From the NCBI GenBank assembly GCA_022559845.1, contig JAHNEJ010003545.1, forward strand, positions 186,001 through 250,000: a DNA stretch of 64,000 nucleotides. Direction: 5' to 3'. The stretch comes from Amorphophallus konjac. Its lineage: Eukaryota; Streptophyta; Magnoliopsida; Alismatales; Araceae. Position 1 is the stretch's first letter. Each line of letters begins with the position of its first letter. The position numbers and the translations under genes are program-made. Positions 1-11,756 of this stretch are shown here, one piece after another. The notes beneath the pieces are model-generated. The model was given only the letters and a program-made list of their open reading frames with translations. It did no database searches and was not told the DNA's origin.

Positions 1-5
1 GGCCG

Positions 6-1340
6 GATTTTTCTATTAAGGATGGAAGATTGCTATTGAAAGATCGAGTATGTGTATCGGATCATGAGGATACGAAGAAATTGATTCTAGAAGAAGCACA
101 TAAATCTAGGTATACCATTCACCCAAGTAGTACAAAAATGTATCAGGATCTCAAAAGAAATTTCTAGTGGCCCAACATGAAGAGGGAAATAGCTGATTTC
201 GTGTCTCGCTGTCTCACTTGTCAACAAGTAAAGGCAGAGCATTTTAGACCCGTAGGTAAACTACATCCCTTGAATATTCCCGAATGGAAGTGGGTGACTA
301 TAGGGATTGATTTCATTATGGGGTTACCTAAGACAAGAGGTGGACACGATGGTATATGGGTAATCATAGACCGATTAACTAAATCTGCACATTTCATACC
401 AATGAAAAGTCGATGGTCTGTGGATATCCTGGCAGCATTATACATAAGAGAATTGTTAAATTACATGGTGTCCCAGTCACTATTATATCTGATAGAGATC
501 CTCGATTCACATCACAGTTTTGGAAGGGTCTACAACAGTCACTAGGGACTAGATTGAATTTCAGCACGGCCTTTCATCCATAAACTGATGGTCAGACAGA
601 AAGAACGAATCAAGTGGTAGAAGACATGCTCAGGGCTTGTGTTATTAATTTTGGAGGTAGTTGGCATGATCACTTGCCTCTAGTAGAATTTACATATAAC
701 AACAGTTATCAGGCCAACATACAAATGGCACCTTTTGAAGCTCTATATGGAAAAAGTTATCGATCACCAATATGTTGGAATGAAATAGGGGAAATACAAT
801 TCCTACGCCCCGATATTATCAGAGATTCTACAGAGAAGATCAAGCTTATTCAAGAGAGAATAAAGATGGAGCAAGATAGGCAGAAATCTTATGCTGATAA
901 ACGAAGACGCGACTTAGATTTTCAAGTAGGAGACCATGTGTATCTCAAGGTTTCTCTTGGTCGTGGTATTCAAAGATTTGGCATTAAGGGCAAGCTAACT
1001 CCAAGGTTCATTGGCCCGTTTGAAATTCTTGAAAGGGTCGGTGAAGTGGCCTACAAACTGACTTTACCTCCACCATTAGCAGGAGTTCATGACGTATTTC
1101 ACGTCTCTATGCTGAAGAAGTATGTATATGATCCTGACCATATTATCACTTATGACAATCTGGAGATTCAGAAGGATATGACGTACGATCAAACGCCAAT
1201 AAAGATTCTGGAACGGGAAGTGCGTCAACTAAGAAATAAAGTTATTCCTATGGTCAAGATTCAATGGAAGAAAATATGGCCATATGAAGCAACATGAGAA
1301 ACCGAAGCAGCCAAGCGGAAAAGATTCCCAGAATTATTTT
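6..1340 (+). pseudogene. Ty3/gypsy integrase fragment (Tekay/Del-like), broken
   Basis: This is the C-terminal end of a Ty3/gypsy polyprotein, the integrase that joins element cDNA to the genome. In order it shows the zinc-binding H-H-C-C region (HKS, IHPSS, CLTCQQ), the catalytic core (GIDFIMGLP, then SDRDPRF, then the QTER glutamate), a C-terminal GPFEIL block and a chromodomain-like tail (IPMVKIQWKK). The frame opens at the window edge, so upstream pol is off-window. Breaks seen: TAG at 165-167 where Trp is expected, a one-base loss near 450, TAA at 580-582 where Gln is expected, and TGA at 1295-1297 inside the usual EATWE motif. Beyond that stop the frame continues to FPELF and TAA near 1340. 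The tail motif suggests a chromovirus of the Tekay/Del clade. It lies directly upstream of a polypurine tract and 3' LTR, as expected. The gene is dead. Confidence 0.9.
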
Positions 1341-1398
1341 AACTGTAAGTACACTCTCCATAATCCATGTATTGAATTTGGGGATCAAATTCTTCTAA

Positions 1399-1409
1399 GT
1401 GGGAGAGGG
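1399..1409 (+). other. Polypurine tract of the gypsy element
   Basis: The purine run GTGGGAGAGGG lies immediately before the LTR that begins TGTAGTGCCCC. This is the expected site of plus-strand DNA priming, and it fixes the left edge of the 3' LTR. Confidence 0.75.
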
Positions 1410-4400
1410 TGTAGTGCCCCAGAATTTATATAATAATTTCTGGATTATTTATAGAATTTCCTGGAATTTATTAGGAATTTATAAAGGGTAAATAGATTAA
1501 TAAATGGATTATTGAAATAATAAGTCATTATAAGGCCCAATTGTGTTAAATAATTAACCTAGCCTATTTAAATAAAATCCAAAAGGTTTAAGGACCAAGC
1601 CCATTAAGTTTGGCCCATATTCTGGAAGGTTATTTAGCCTATTTACGTATTTTAAGGGTAAATACTATTTTTATAGACAATAATATGGATAATTAACAAA
1701 AGAGTTTGATTTATGTTGAATTTTGTGCACGTTGGATGTAACGGTCTATCATGAGACCGCCACAGCCACGTAACGCACCAGTCTTGATCCGTTACACCCT
1801 GGTAGTTCCGTGAATGGAAGAACGAGCATAAAGATTGGAACTTTGGGATCCTATCTACAAGAGATCAACTTGGGAGAGCTTATAATATTACTAAAGACTC
1901 TTAGGGGTTAGGTTCTGGTAAACTAAGGACTCTAGAATCGATCTAATCTTCAAACCCTAGCCAAAACCCTATAAATATGACCTAGTTCTGAACTGAGCGA
2001 CCCTTACTTTTGGCTCGTGAAGAATCAAGGTAAGGAGTCATAATTTCGGGTAAGTTCTTTTGAAGATTTTGTTTAGTATACTTTAGACTAATAGTTCTCC
2101 AAATTTCATGTTAGGAGATCAAGCAACCAAGGAGATTGAAGCTTCCAAAGTTACTGGTTCGACCATAATAACTCAGGAAACTCAACGCAAGACCCCTAAA
2201 GATCAAGAGATTTGGACGTCTAAACGGGATAATTAGAGCTCAATCCTTTAGAACTTTTTGTTCTCCTTAGTTTCATCTTTTTACCCTCAAAATTTCACAT
2301 CTTTAGGTCAAGAGGTCGTGGAGTTAGAGCAGCAGGAAATTGCTAGAAAATCACTGGAAAAGGAGAACTAGGGCACGGTTTTCAGACTCAAATTAGAAGC
2401 TTAAAGCGTAGTTAAGAGGTAGGGCATCTCATGATTGGGAAAAACATCTTGTTAGGGATAAAAGCCCTCTGGTTTTGATTGATTTCATGCATCATAGATC
2501 ATGAATTTCATGTTTTAGTAGGTCATGCACACATGTATACTCTTAACCCTAATTAAGTTAAAATGAACTCTCTTGTCAAATTCAAAGAAAACCTATGCAT
2601 ACTAGTAGATTAGCCTTCATTCAATCATATGGAAGTTTATATATGATTTCCAGACATGATGTAAGTTGAAACCTTAGATTTTTACCAGCAGACGATCTGA
2701 CGCATCAAGGTAAGACCGCTACAGTTACCTAACGGCCTTACGACAAGCTGTCACACCCTCTGTTGTATTTTAATTGCTCTGTTATCTCTGACGCACCATA
2801 ACAGGAGCGTTACACTACTTTAACGGTCCCACGATAATCCGTCACAATCACTGTGACGCCCCCATTTTCGACCGTCAGAGTAACTGTAGACAGAATTTAA
2901 GAACAATCACATTAACTTATAAATATGCCTAGTTATCTATGTTTTGACATGTTGATATGACTTTAAATTTATTAATTGGTTCATGATAAGTATCGCATGT
3001 TAAAAACATCTTGAAATATTTTAAGGATATGTTAATTTCATGCCAAAGCACTATAGTTTGTATTAACGCCATGATTTTAAATGATGTATTGACGAAGTTT
3101 TATCATGATTTTATATTGTTACACATTCTCTCTATCAATAGAGTCATTTTCTTTAAGTACATGGCACATATTCCGTTATGTTGTCCATTAGTTCACACTT
3201 TGTACTATAGGAACATTATTCTTGGACATGAGGACCTCTCTATTGGATATTCCTTCAATTAGACTATGAAATCTTATTTCAAGGCCTCCGTAATTCGCCG
3301 CGAGCCTAGGATTCCCAATAGGACGCCGAGTTGGTTGTACCATTAAAGCCCATTTAGTAGATTACACTATCGATGTTTCTAGTTCTATCAATGTAACAGA
3401 TCTATACTAGACCGTCAGGAGCATCTAACGACCCAATATAAGACCGTCACATTTCACTAAGTCTATTTTACTATTTTTGGATTCAGACTGAATACTGGAG
3501 CGTCACATCATGTAACGGCCCAGTCCTGGACCGTCACATTGTTTGAGTGCTTAACCCAAGGTTTGACCCAATGGTTGATGTTCCAAAGTTTCTAGATGGA
3601 TTATTGATGATCTAGAACTTGCCATATTATCCAAAGAGGCTTAATATAATGAAATAAAAGTTAAAGAAATGTACCGTTATGCTACCGATTTATTTCCATG
3701 AGCATAACCTTGTTTAAGTCATTCTTGACTCTCGCATTATTAAATTGAAGCGTTCATTCATTGAATAGTGTTATCATGAACTTATTGAATTGTACATTCT
3801 TGGCCATACTTTATTGTTACATGTGTGGAAGTAGCTTGATTTATACTTGAAGATGCGATCGAGCACTGATTGTGTTCAAGGGCTCTATGCTAGTCCCCTC
3901 GGCTGATTGCCGAAAACATACTATTATAAACCATGGGGTATGATGCTACTGGCGTCGCATTGCGTTGGGAGTACTTTCTCTATAAATAAGTGAAGATCCA
4001 CGGCACGGCATGACTTTCGTGTACATGACTTGATATTCCACAAAAATTCACGAAGTACTTGCTCATAAGTAAAAGATACTAGAGTGATGATTATGTGGCT
4101 TGCTAGTACATTCTCGTTACATTCTTATTCTTAAAAGGCCATAACATGTTCTTGTTACACTCTTGCTAGTTCATACTTGCTCTCATTCTATCTTAAACGA
4201 TCATCTTTGTTACTTTGGGTATTCGCATGATTGATCGCATTCGCATGATTTTACCTTATTTCTTTAGAGCTAAATTATTAATTACTTTAATGATGCCTTC
4301 ATGTTGATGCGAAGATACCTACTGGTCAAGTGTGCTCATTACCTATTTCCATTCTTTTTAGGAAATGAAAGTGATTCGAATTCGGATCCGGGTTATACAA

Positions 4401-4716
4401 GTAGCAGGTCTGAGAGCGAATGAAAGTGTTGTCAAGATGAGAGTGAAGACATAGGAAAGTCTATATTGTTTAGATTGGGTCTATGTAATTTTCCTATTTC
4501 TTGAGTCTGATAGATTGGAAGAAGTTTAAAGTAATTGTATTTGAATATTTGATTATTATGAAATAAGTTGGAGTTTGATGAAAATATTGTGCAATTGTAT
4601 TTATGTGTGTGATTGTCTTGCGCTTTAAACATTCTTACTTGCAAGAGGCTTACCATGTCGGCTGTTCACGTTTCTCGAGCGAGTCTTCCGCTGTCATAAA
4701 GGCTTGGGGCTTGACA
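1410..4716 (+). repeat. 3' LTR of Tekay/Del-like gypsy element (3.3 kb)
   Basis: The LTR starts TGTAGTGCCCC just after the polypurine tract. I place its end at GGGGCTTGACA because that is an imperfect inverted copy of the start (8 of 11 bases). The length is about 3307 bp, in keeping with the long LTRs of this clade. A TATA box lies at 1970-1977, so U3 is short and R-U5 very long. Three clusters of AACGG/CCGTT half-sites occur (see findings). The partner LTR is off-window, so no target duplication can be checked. Short ORFs inside, such as the one at 3011-3262, have no recognisable product. Confidence 0.75.
1970..1977 (+). promoter_or_regulatory. TATA box in gypsy LTR
   Basis: TATAAATA lies about 560 bp into the LTR in transcript orientation. 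It is the best TATA match in the LTR and is the likely core promoter of the element. Confidence 0.5.
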
Positions 4717-6290
4717 CCTTGTGGGTGCGTATATTTCAACCCTTCTACACAAGACCACGCGCCAACCCGTAGTTCGAGTACACCAGCTTGGTCCTACAAC
4801 GACCCCCCAGCAAGTCGGGGCCACCCTCGACCCTCAGACACGTGGCAACAAGCCACTCAACTTACCTCTTGGGCCAACCTGAGGCTACCCTGTCAACCCG
4901 CCATACAATAGGGCACACATCACGAGGCTAGGAACATGGGCCCAAAATGCCTCCTTCCAACCCCTACAGACTTCTACCCTTGGCCTTAGGCCAAATCCAA
5001 GGCCCGTCGGCCACTTACGTGGCTCGTTCGGCAACCCGGGGTGTGTCGGGCATTTGCCCAAACACCTTGCGAGCGGCTACTCCGACTCAAAGAACAACAT
5101 CCCCACGGGCCCATGTCAGCCTCCCGAAGTAGATAGTCCATCAAAGGACGTCTCCAGGCAACACAAGAGGAGGCCCGGGGGCCATCCCCAGGGGTTACGG
5201 CCGAACCGGGGCCAATTCGCCCCAGGGCGATGCCGCACCCCCGGGGAGGGCGAACTCCCCGGGGGCCTGCGCCCTCTCTCCAGCTCGGTGGTCCCATGAC
5301 CCCACTCAGCCCCGGTTCGCTCAATTACGGTCCTACGATGCGGTTCATGTGCCGTACCAATTCGAGGGGTCAAAGTGCGGACGTGGAAACGCAAAGCGAC
5401 AGCACGACGGGTTCGTCCTCAAGTCAACGCGCACAAGTCTCAACAAGCCGCCACGTACCCTTGTACTTTGCCAAATTGGGAAGGGAAAAAAACCCAAAAA
5501 TAGAATTTTATAGGGTGGGGACCAGCCCCCCCCTCTCTCTCTCTCTCTCTGTGAACCGCCTAAACCCCCAATCAAACCAAAAAAAAAACTTTTTTTCAAT
5601 AAGAAAAAGTGAGCCCGCCTAAACCCTTGGGGGTTTAGGCGGACCAGCCAGGCCCCCCTGACTGGTCCGCGTAAACCCCCATCCGAGGGGGGTTTACGCG
5701 GACCAGCCAGGGCCCCCTGGCTGGTCCACATAAACCTCTTCCTGGCTGGTCCGTGAAAACCTCTTCCCCTCCTCTCTCAGCCCGTAACCCAGTGCACTAT
5801 TCCATTGGTTTTATGCGGACCAGCTCACCCCCCTTAGCTGGCCCGCGTAAACCCCCTTGTGACCCTTCACCTTCCCTACAAAAACCCCCTAGGGGGCAAG
5901 GCAAAGAAAATGCATGCATCTCCAAAGGATTCAAGGCAATTCAAGCGCTTCGGCTCCAAGCAACAAGCTAAGGAGAATTGTGTGTGGGTGACTTGTTCGG
6001 CGGTCTGCTACGCCGGGGGAATGTCGTTCGCACTCCCCCCTACGCCGTATGTAGCCGTCACACACGAGTCGACACCCACCGTATGTGAGACGTTGTGATA
6101 TGGGCGGACGTGCCCTCATGCCTGGATTTCCCCTCGCATGCTCGTCGGTTGCAACCACACGCGTGCCATGATGTCATGCTCACTCGACACATATAGGAAC
6201 TTTTCTTCCCTACACTTTCATACAACGTGCTCGACTTTTGGTAGCTTCGCACAACCCCATGAATATTTTGATTTTTTAAAGACAAGATGA
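4717..6290. other. Unassigned GC-rich region with hairpins
   Basis: No coding region can be supported here. The stretch is markedly richer in G and C than its neighbours, and its several 60-130 codon ORFs overlap on both strands with no recognisable domain. It holds a CT run near 5532-5550, a poly(A)/poly(T) inverted pair near 5579-5597 and the hairpin chain at 5617-5728 with weaker copies to about 5850. It may be an LTR or leader of an element I cannot name. No primer site or boundary was seen. Confidence 0.5.
5617..5728. repeat. Chain of perfect inverted repeats
   Basis: Four hairpins follow one another. GCCTAAACCC pairs with GGGTTTAGGC (5617-5640). GCGGACCAG pairs with CTGGTCCGC (5639-5670). 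GCGTAAACCCCC pairs with its complement (5669-5699). GGACCAGCCAGGG pairs with CCCTGGCTGGTCC (5700-5728). The same two words, GGACCAGC and GTAAACCCC, recur in degraded form to about 5850. Function is unknown. Confidence 0.8.
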
Positions 6291-7214
6291 CTAACCTTTT
6301 GACACGAGTCATGCCCTTTGTTTCAGGGGCATTTCCCGGTTACTTGGCATCGTCATTTATGAAATTGTGGATTGGACACTTTTCAATGCGAGTTTCCTCC
6401 TTTATCTCAGGGGGGATTCCCGATTTACTTCATGTCAAATCACACTTATTGACTATTTTTGATGGGGCTGACAGCTTTTTCCTCACAAGTCACGTGATTT
6501 CTATGTAGGGGTTCTAGAGTCCTAATATGTGTTAAGTGGAATAAGTGAAATCCTTATTAGCTAGATTCATTAACTCTCATGTGCAAATTGTGTGAGAGAT
6601 TGCGTAGAATGTAAATGATGAATTAGCCTATTCATGGTGATGTCTCCCCCTAAATGTATGCACCATTATAGCAGAAACCTCCCGCTTAGTATGTGCCATG
6701 TTAAAACATGTCCTAGTCAAAGCATTTTATTTAGCAAGGGCGTAAGGTCTTAGAAGATATCAACTAAAAGGTGTGTAGAATATCTACATACAAGCATTTT
6801 AAAATGATGTTTTCAAGCAATTTGATTACCGGTACGTGGCGGAGTACTTAGGTCCGAAGACCACACTCACATATGAGGAAAGCTTCCAGGTGAACTTGAT
6901 CCACCTTTCCACTAACACTATTTGATATACCGGTTAATCATGGCATTCATGCACACATTGATGAAGTATATGCAATTATATACATGCGGATGCAGAAAGA
7001 TTTAAGCATGCATAATAACCAAAGGTGTTATTCACTATGATATGGATAAAAGACAAAGTTTAAAGAGTAAAAACGCTAAAAGCTTTTATGTGCAAATCAA
7101 AAGGCAATATGAACAGTTTCTTTAAAAAAAATGAAAAGAGTGTTTGTACAATTCAGCTCAAAATCTCTAAGTGTCTAATCTGCACACTCCCAATTCTCTT
7201 CTTAGAAAGCAAAA
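6291..7214 (-). other. 3' non-coding part of outer copia element and unassigned DNA
   Basis: No gene is seen. At about 6637-6650 the plus strand reads CTCCCCCTAAATGTATGC, which on the minus strand is a polypurine tract like those of the other Sirevirus-like elements here (compare 16121). This suggests that the region from there to the end of pol at 7215 is the usual long post-pol spacer. A matching 3' LTR, which should end in GGGGCACAACA on the plus strand, is not found to the left. The element therefore appears truncated somewhere between 6290 and 6640. Two similar TTTCAGGGG / CTCAGGGGGGATTCCCG phrases lie at 6320-6430. Confidence 0.45.
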
Positions 7215-10200
7215 TTATTCTGAATTCAAAGGCTTTGTAAATATATCAGCAAGTTGGTGTTTTGTATCAACAAAAACAAGTTCAAAATCACCTTTATTAA
7301 TATGATCTCTTATGAAGTGGTGTCTAACTTCTATGTGCTTAGTGCGGGAATGTTGGACATGATTTTTGGACAAGTTTATTGCAGAAGTGTTATCACACAT
7401 TATAGGAGTTTTCTTTAATGAAAAACTAAAATCCAGCAACTGATGTTGGATCCAAAGCACTTGAGCCGCACAACTGCCGGTAGCCACATACTCGGCTTCA
7501 AAAGTTGATAGAGCCACACAATGCTGTTTCTTTGAAGCCCATGAAACCATGCAGCCCCCAATAAACTGACAGTGACCGCTTGTGCTTTTTCGATCCATTT
7601 TGTAGCCAGCATAATCAGAATCAGTGAAAGCATGTAAATTAAATGAGTTATTCCTTGGATACCACAAACCAAGGTCAAGAGTTCCATTCAAATACCTGAA
7701 GATCCTTTTCACGGCCGCTAAATGAGAGTCCTTAGGACAAGATTGGTATCTTGCACAGAGACAAACACTGAAGTGTATATCAGGCCTACTAGCAGTCAAA
7801 TAAAGTAAGGATCCTATCATACCCCTAAAAAGTTTTTGATCAACTTTATTACCTTTTTCTTCCTCCATTTTCTGTGAGGTGGACATTGGTGTATCAAGGG
7901 GCTTGGCAGTCTCAAGTTAAAATTTCTTCACGATTTCTTGTGTATACTTCTTCTGGTTGATGAATATGCCATCATCCATTTGCTTTATCTGTAATCCGAA
8001 GAAGAAGTTAAGCTCTCCCATCAAGCTCATCTCGAACTCCCCCTGCATAAGTTGGGCAAATTCATCATTCATTTGTGAGTTGGAGGCTCCAAAAATAATA
8101 TCATCTACATAAACTTGAACAATTAATGAATGATCATCACAAGTTTTTGTAAACAGAGTTTGGTCTATGTTACCTCGTTTGAAGCCGTTTACAATAAGAA
8201 ATGAACTTAATCTATCATACCATGCCCGGGGAGCCTGTTTCAAGCCATATAGTGCCTTGTCCAATTTGAATACGTGGTCGGGATATCTTTCATCTTCAAA
8301 GCCCGGTGGTTGCTCCACGTACACTTCTTCCTTGATTACTCAATTAAGGAAGGCACTCTTCACGTCTATTTGAAATAGTTTAATGTTCCTGTGACAAGCA
8401 TAAGCAAGTAAAATTCTGACTGCTTCCAATCTAGCCACATGTGCAAATGATTCATCAAAATCAATGCCAAATTCTTGAGAGCAGCCCTTGGCTACTAATC
8501 TTGCCTTATTCCTTACAACCATTCCATCTTCACTAAGTTTGTTTCGGAAAACCCACTTAGTTCCAATGATAGGATGGTCATCAGGCCGGGGCACGAGGAA
8601 CCACACCCGATTCCTTTGGAATTGGTGTAGCTCTTCTTGCATGGTGAGAACCCAAGAATTGTCATTTAAGGCATCATCTAATGATTTGGGCTCAATGCTA
8701 GAAAGTAAAGCTAGATTATCGTGTATTTCTACTTCCCTCATTGGAGCCCGAGTTCGAATTCCTTCATCCACACCGCCGATCACGTTTTCCAATGGATGGT
8801 CGCTGTGCGCGGTCCATTGGTGTGGAAGGTTCGGATGTTGTTCTTGATCCACTTCTTCTTCTTCTTGTTCTTTTTCTTCTTCTTGATTTGCTACCTCACC
8901 TTGTTTGCTTGATTCTCCCTTTTCAACTTCTCCCTCTCCTGTAATAAGAAAATGATCATCATTTAATTTTCTCATTGTGAATTCATCAACTACTACATGT
9001 AGACTTTCCTCGACAACAAGTGTTCTAGTGTTATATACACGGCAAGCTCTAGATGTTAGAGCATACCCGAGGAAGATCCTTGTATCACTTTTTGCTTCAA
9101 ATTTCTCTAGATTGTCTTTTCCATTGTTCAAGATATAACAAATTGAACCAAAAGGCTTGAAGTGTGATATGTTGGGTTTCTTACCTTTGTAAAGCTCGTA
9201 TGGAGTTTTCTTAAGGATTGGTCTTACCATTGCTCTATTTGTTATGTAGCAAGCGGTGTTCACCGCCTCTGCGCATAAATATCGAGGAAGGCCATTCTCG
9301 GCAAGCATGGTACGTGCCATCTCCACGAGCGTCCTATTTTTCCTTTCGACCACGCCATTTTGTTGAGGGGTTCTTAGTGAGGAGAATTGATGCTCATACC
9401 CCTGTTTCCTACAAAAAGCATCAAACTCATGATTTTCAAATTCCTTTCCGTGGTCACTTTGAATTTTCTGAATTGAATATCCCTTTTCATTCTGAACTTT
9501 TGTGCAGAAATCAATAAATTCATTGCAAGCATCACTTTTGTTAGCAAGATATAAAACCAATGCATATCACGAGAAATTATCGACAATCACAAAGCCATAA
9601 AGCTTCCCGCCAAGACTGCGAGTCCTGGTGGGACCAAACAAGTCCAAACGCAACAATTGAAGGGGTTTTTCTGTAGACACAATGTTTTTGCATTTAAAGG
9701 ATGCGGTGGTTTGTTTTCCTTTATTACATGTTTCACAAATTTTTAAAGTTTCAAAATTCAGTTTAGGAAGACCTCTAACTAGATCATTACGGTTCAGCTT
9801 CCTGATCACATTAAAACTGGCATGCCCAAGACGGCGATGCCACAACCAAACATCTTCACTTTTGTTAGCAACTAAACACAGTTTCTTTGGTGCAAGCTCA
9901 TCAAAGTCAACCTGATAAGTGTTGTTACATCTCACACCTATGAACTTAATTTTCTGTGTGTTAGCATCAATAATTGTGCAGTGTGAAGATTCAAAAATCA
10001 CTTTGTGACCCTTGTCACAAAGTTGACTAACACTAAGTAAGTTATGATGAAGACCTCTAACTAATGAAACATCTTCAATGCAGTGGTTAGGGTCCTTACC
10101 AATTCTCCTAATTCCTATGATCTTACCCTTGTCCTGTCCTTCGAAGATTACCGTTCCGCCATTCTTCTCAGCAAGGTCTGCAAAGAGGAGTTTGTTTCCA

Positions 10201-11063
10201 GTCATGTGCCTGGAGCATCCGCGGTCCAGGTACCATTTATTGTCTCCCGCCTTCATGCAGACCTGCACCAATTGCCAATCATGCTCATTTTGATTTGGGT
10301 ACCCAAGCAAGCTTGGGTCCCTCCACGTTAGCAATCCCAAGTGGCTCGTATATCTACTGAAACATAATTCATCATCATATTGCATGAGTTGGCATATGTA
10401 CATCTCATGTCCTAGTTTCTCACAATAAAAACACATGGGTCTTCTCCTACCAAAATGTTTCCTTTTATTTGCATTTTTAAAGGTTGAGGGGAATTTGGAA
10501 TTAACAGCTTGTTTTCCAAGGTGTGTGTGTGAACATTCTCCTTGATAAAATGAATTTTTCACAGCATAATGAGCATGAGTTTTGTTGCTATGCATTGCAC
10601 TTTGATTCTTATCAACTTGTTTTCCTTTCTCTCTCACTTCCTTTCCATTCGCACTTTTCAATTTTTCAATTTCAATAACAAAATTCTCATTCTTCTTTTT
10701 CAAGTTTACTTTCTGCTTTTCACATTCACTTAGTTGAACATGCAATTTTTCAAACTCTTTGTTCAAGAGGTCATGCTTTTCTTGGATTTCTTCTTTCAGC
10801 TTAAATGCAATTTTCTTCTCTACATCTAAGCATGCTATCTCCTCTTCAAACAGTGACACTTTGGTTTCCAAAGCACCATTAGCATTTTTCAGATTTTTAA
10901 TTTGCATTTCAAGCAAATTGCATTTTCCACAAGAATTAGATGAATGAACAATTTCATGCATCTTTTTCTTTAAAGTCCTATTTTCATTTTTCATTCTTCT
11001 ATATTTCTCATCTAACTCTTCATAAGCAAGTTCCCACTATTCATTTGAAATGGTGTCAGTGTC
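7215..11063 (-). pseudogene. Copia pol: protease, integrase, RT, RNase H (decayed)
   Basis: Reading right to left this holds a coiled-coil segment, a second CCHC knuckle (CFYCEKLGHEMYIC), protease, GAG-pre-integrase (LWHRRLGHAS), integrase ([25 protein letters not shown]), reverse transcriptase ([24 protein letters not shown] near 8100-8112) and RNase H (FTDSDYAG, STFEAEY), ending at DIFTKPL. All segments share one reading frame but are cut by stops near 11033, at 9567-9569, 8337-8339 and 7917-7919. The protease site reads DRG where DSG or DTG is expected, so it should be inactive even apart from the stops. The stop at 9567 looks like CGA to TGA. No frameshift was noticed. The protein would supply cDNA synthesis and integration, possibly also for gag-only relatives. 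Confidence 0.93.
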
Positions 11064-11068
11064 AGAAG
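11064..11068. repeat. Target-site duplication AGAAG, left copy
   Basis: AGAAG directly precedes the left LTR (TGATAGG) of the inner element and matches the five bases after the right LTR at 22067-22071. This is the standard signature of copia integration. Confidence 0.9.
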
Positions 11069-11320
11069 TGATAGGATGCAAGGCCTGGATACAGAGGGGG
11101 GGGGGTGAATGTATCCTGCTCTAAAATCGCCCAATTAAAACTCTAATGCTCAAGTATGCGGAATTAAAAGCAGTTGATGAAATGTGTTGAAAATACTTAG
11201 AAGCAACTCAGCAAGACTACACAAATCTACTAGCTCTCACACGCTCCTAACCAAACATCTAAAGATCGCAGCAGAGAAAATAACATATAAGGAAAAACAC
11301 ACCACAAGAGAACACCAAGA

Positions 11321-11378
11321 TTTTTAGGTGGTTCGGTCCAAAGACCTACGTCCACCCCTCACTCCAAACCGGAGTGAG
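11321..11378 (-). promoter_or_regulatory. Conserved leader module (GGTGGACGTAGG), inner left LTR
   Basis: In sense the stem CTCACTCC/GGAGTGAG (GGTTT loop) is followed by GGGTGGACGTAGG, a small GGTC/GACC hairpin, and GAACCACC then AAAAATCTT. GGTGG and CCACC can pair, enclosing the small hairpin. The same layout occurs in all LTR types in the window. It is probably an RNA structure. The role (packaging, dimerisation or initiation) is not known from the sequence. Confidence 0.7.
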
Positions 11379-11756
11379 GCTTCCACTAGCTAGGCTAGAA
11401 ACTGCAGACTCAGTCTGCAACAAATTGTTGACACACAGCTTGACCAGGGGAACAACCTCCCCTCTTCCTCCCAACCGGAGGGACACCCCAAGTGACTCCC
11501 AGCCACTTGGAAACCAGAGACGGAAGTCTCTCTTCCTCCAGACCAGGAGGGAACACCTAGTCTTGCAACCACAAGACCAGAACCGGAGGATCAATCCTCC
11601 CTTCCTCCAAACCGGAGGGAAACCTAGAGACCTAAGTCTCTCTTCCTCTGAAACCCAGAGGGAAGCACAGGTGACACCAAGCCACCTGCAAACTAGAGGT
11701 CTCGGACCTCTCTTCCTCCCAACCGGAGGGAACCCGACCTCACACAAGAGAGTCGG
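11358..11756 (-). repeat. Hairpin array in leader, inner left LTR
   Basis: About 17 short inverted repeats stand almost end to end. Examples by arms: CTCACTCC/GGAGTGAG 11358-11378; GCAGAC/GTCTGC 11404-11418; CCTCC/GGAGG 11467-11481; CCAAGTG/CACTTGG 11488-11510; AGAGAC/GTCTCT 11516-11531; GTCTTG/CAAGAC 11560-11577; GGAGGA/TCCTCC 11585-11600; CCTCTG/CAGAGG 11645-11661; CAGGTG/CACCTG 11668-11688; AGAGGTC/GACCTCT 11695-11711; CCGAC/GTCGG 11734-11756. Stem sequences differ while pairing is kept. Long ORFs on both strands (11346-11870 and 11374-11865) are probably by-products. Confidence 0.8.

Noticed and set aside
5615..5640. Telomere-like CCTAAACCC
   Set aside because: Only isolated units are present within a hairpin; there is no tandem CCCTAAA array.
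4603..5731. Several ORFs of 90-130 codons in GC-rich DNA
   Set aside because: They overlap on both strands, have biased composition and lack recognisable motifs.
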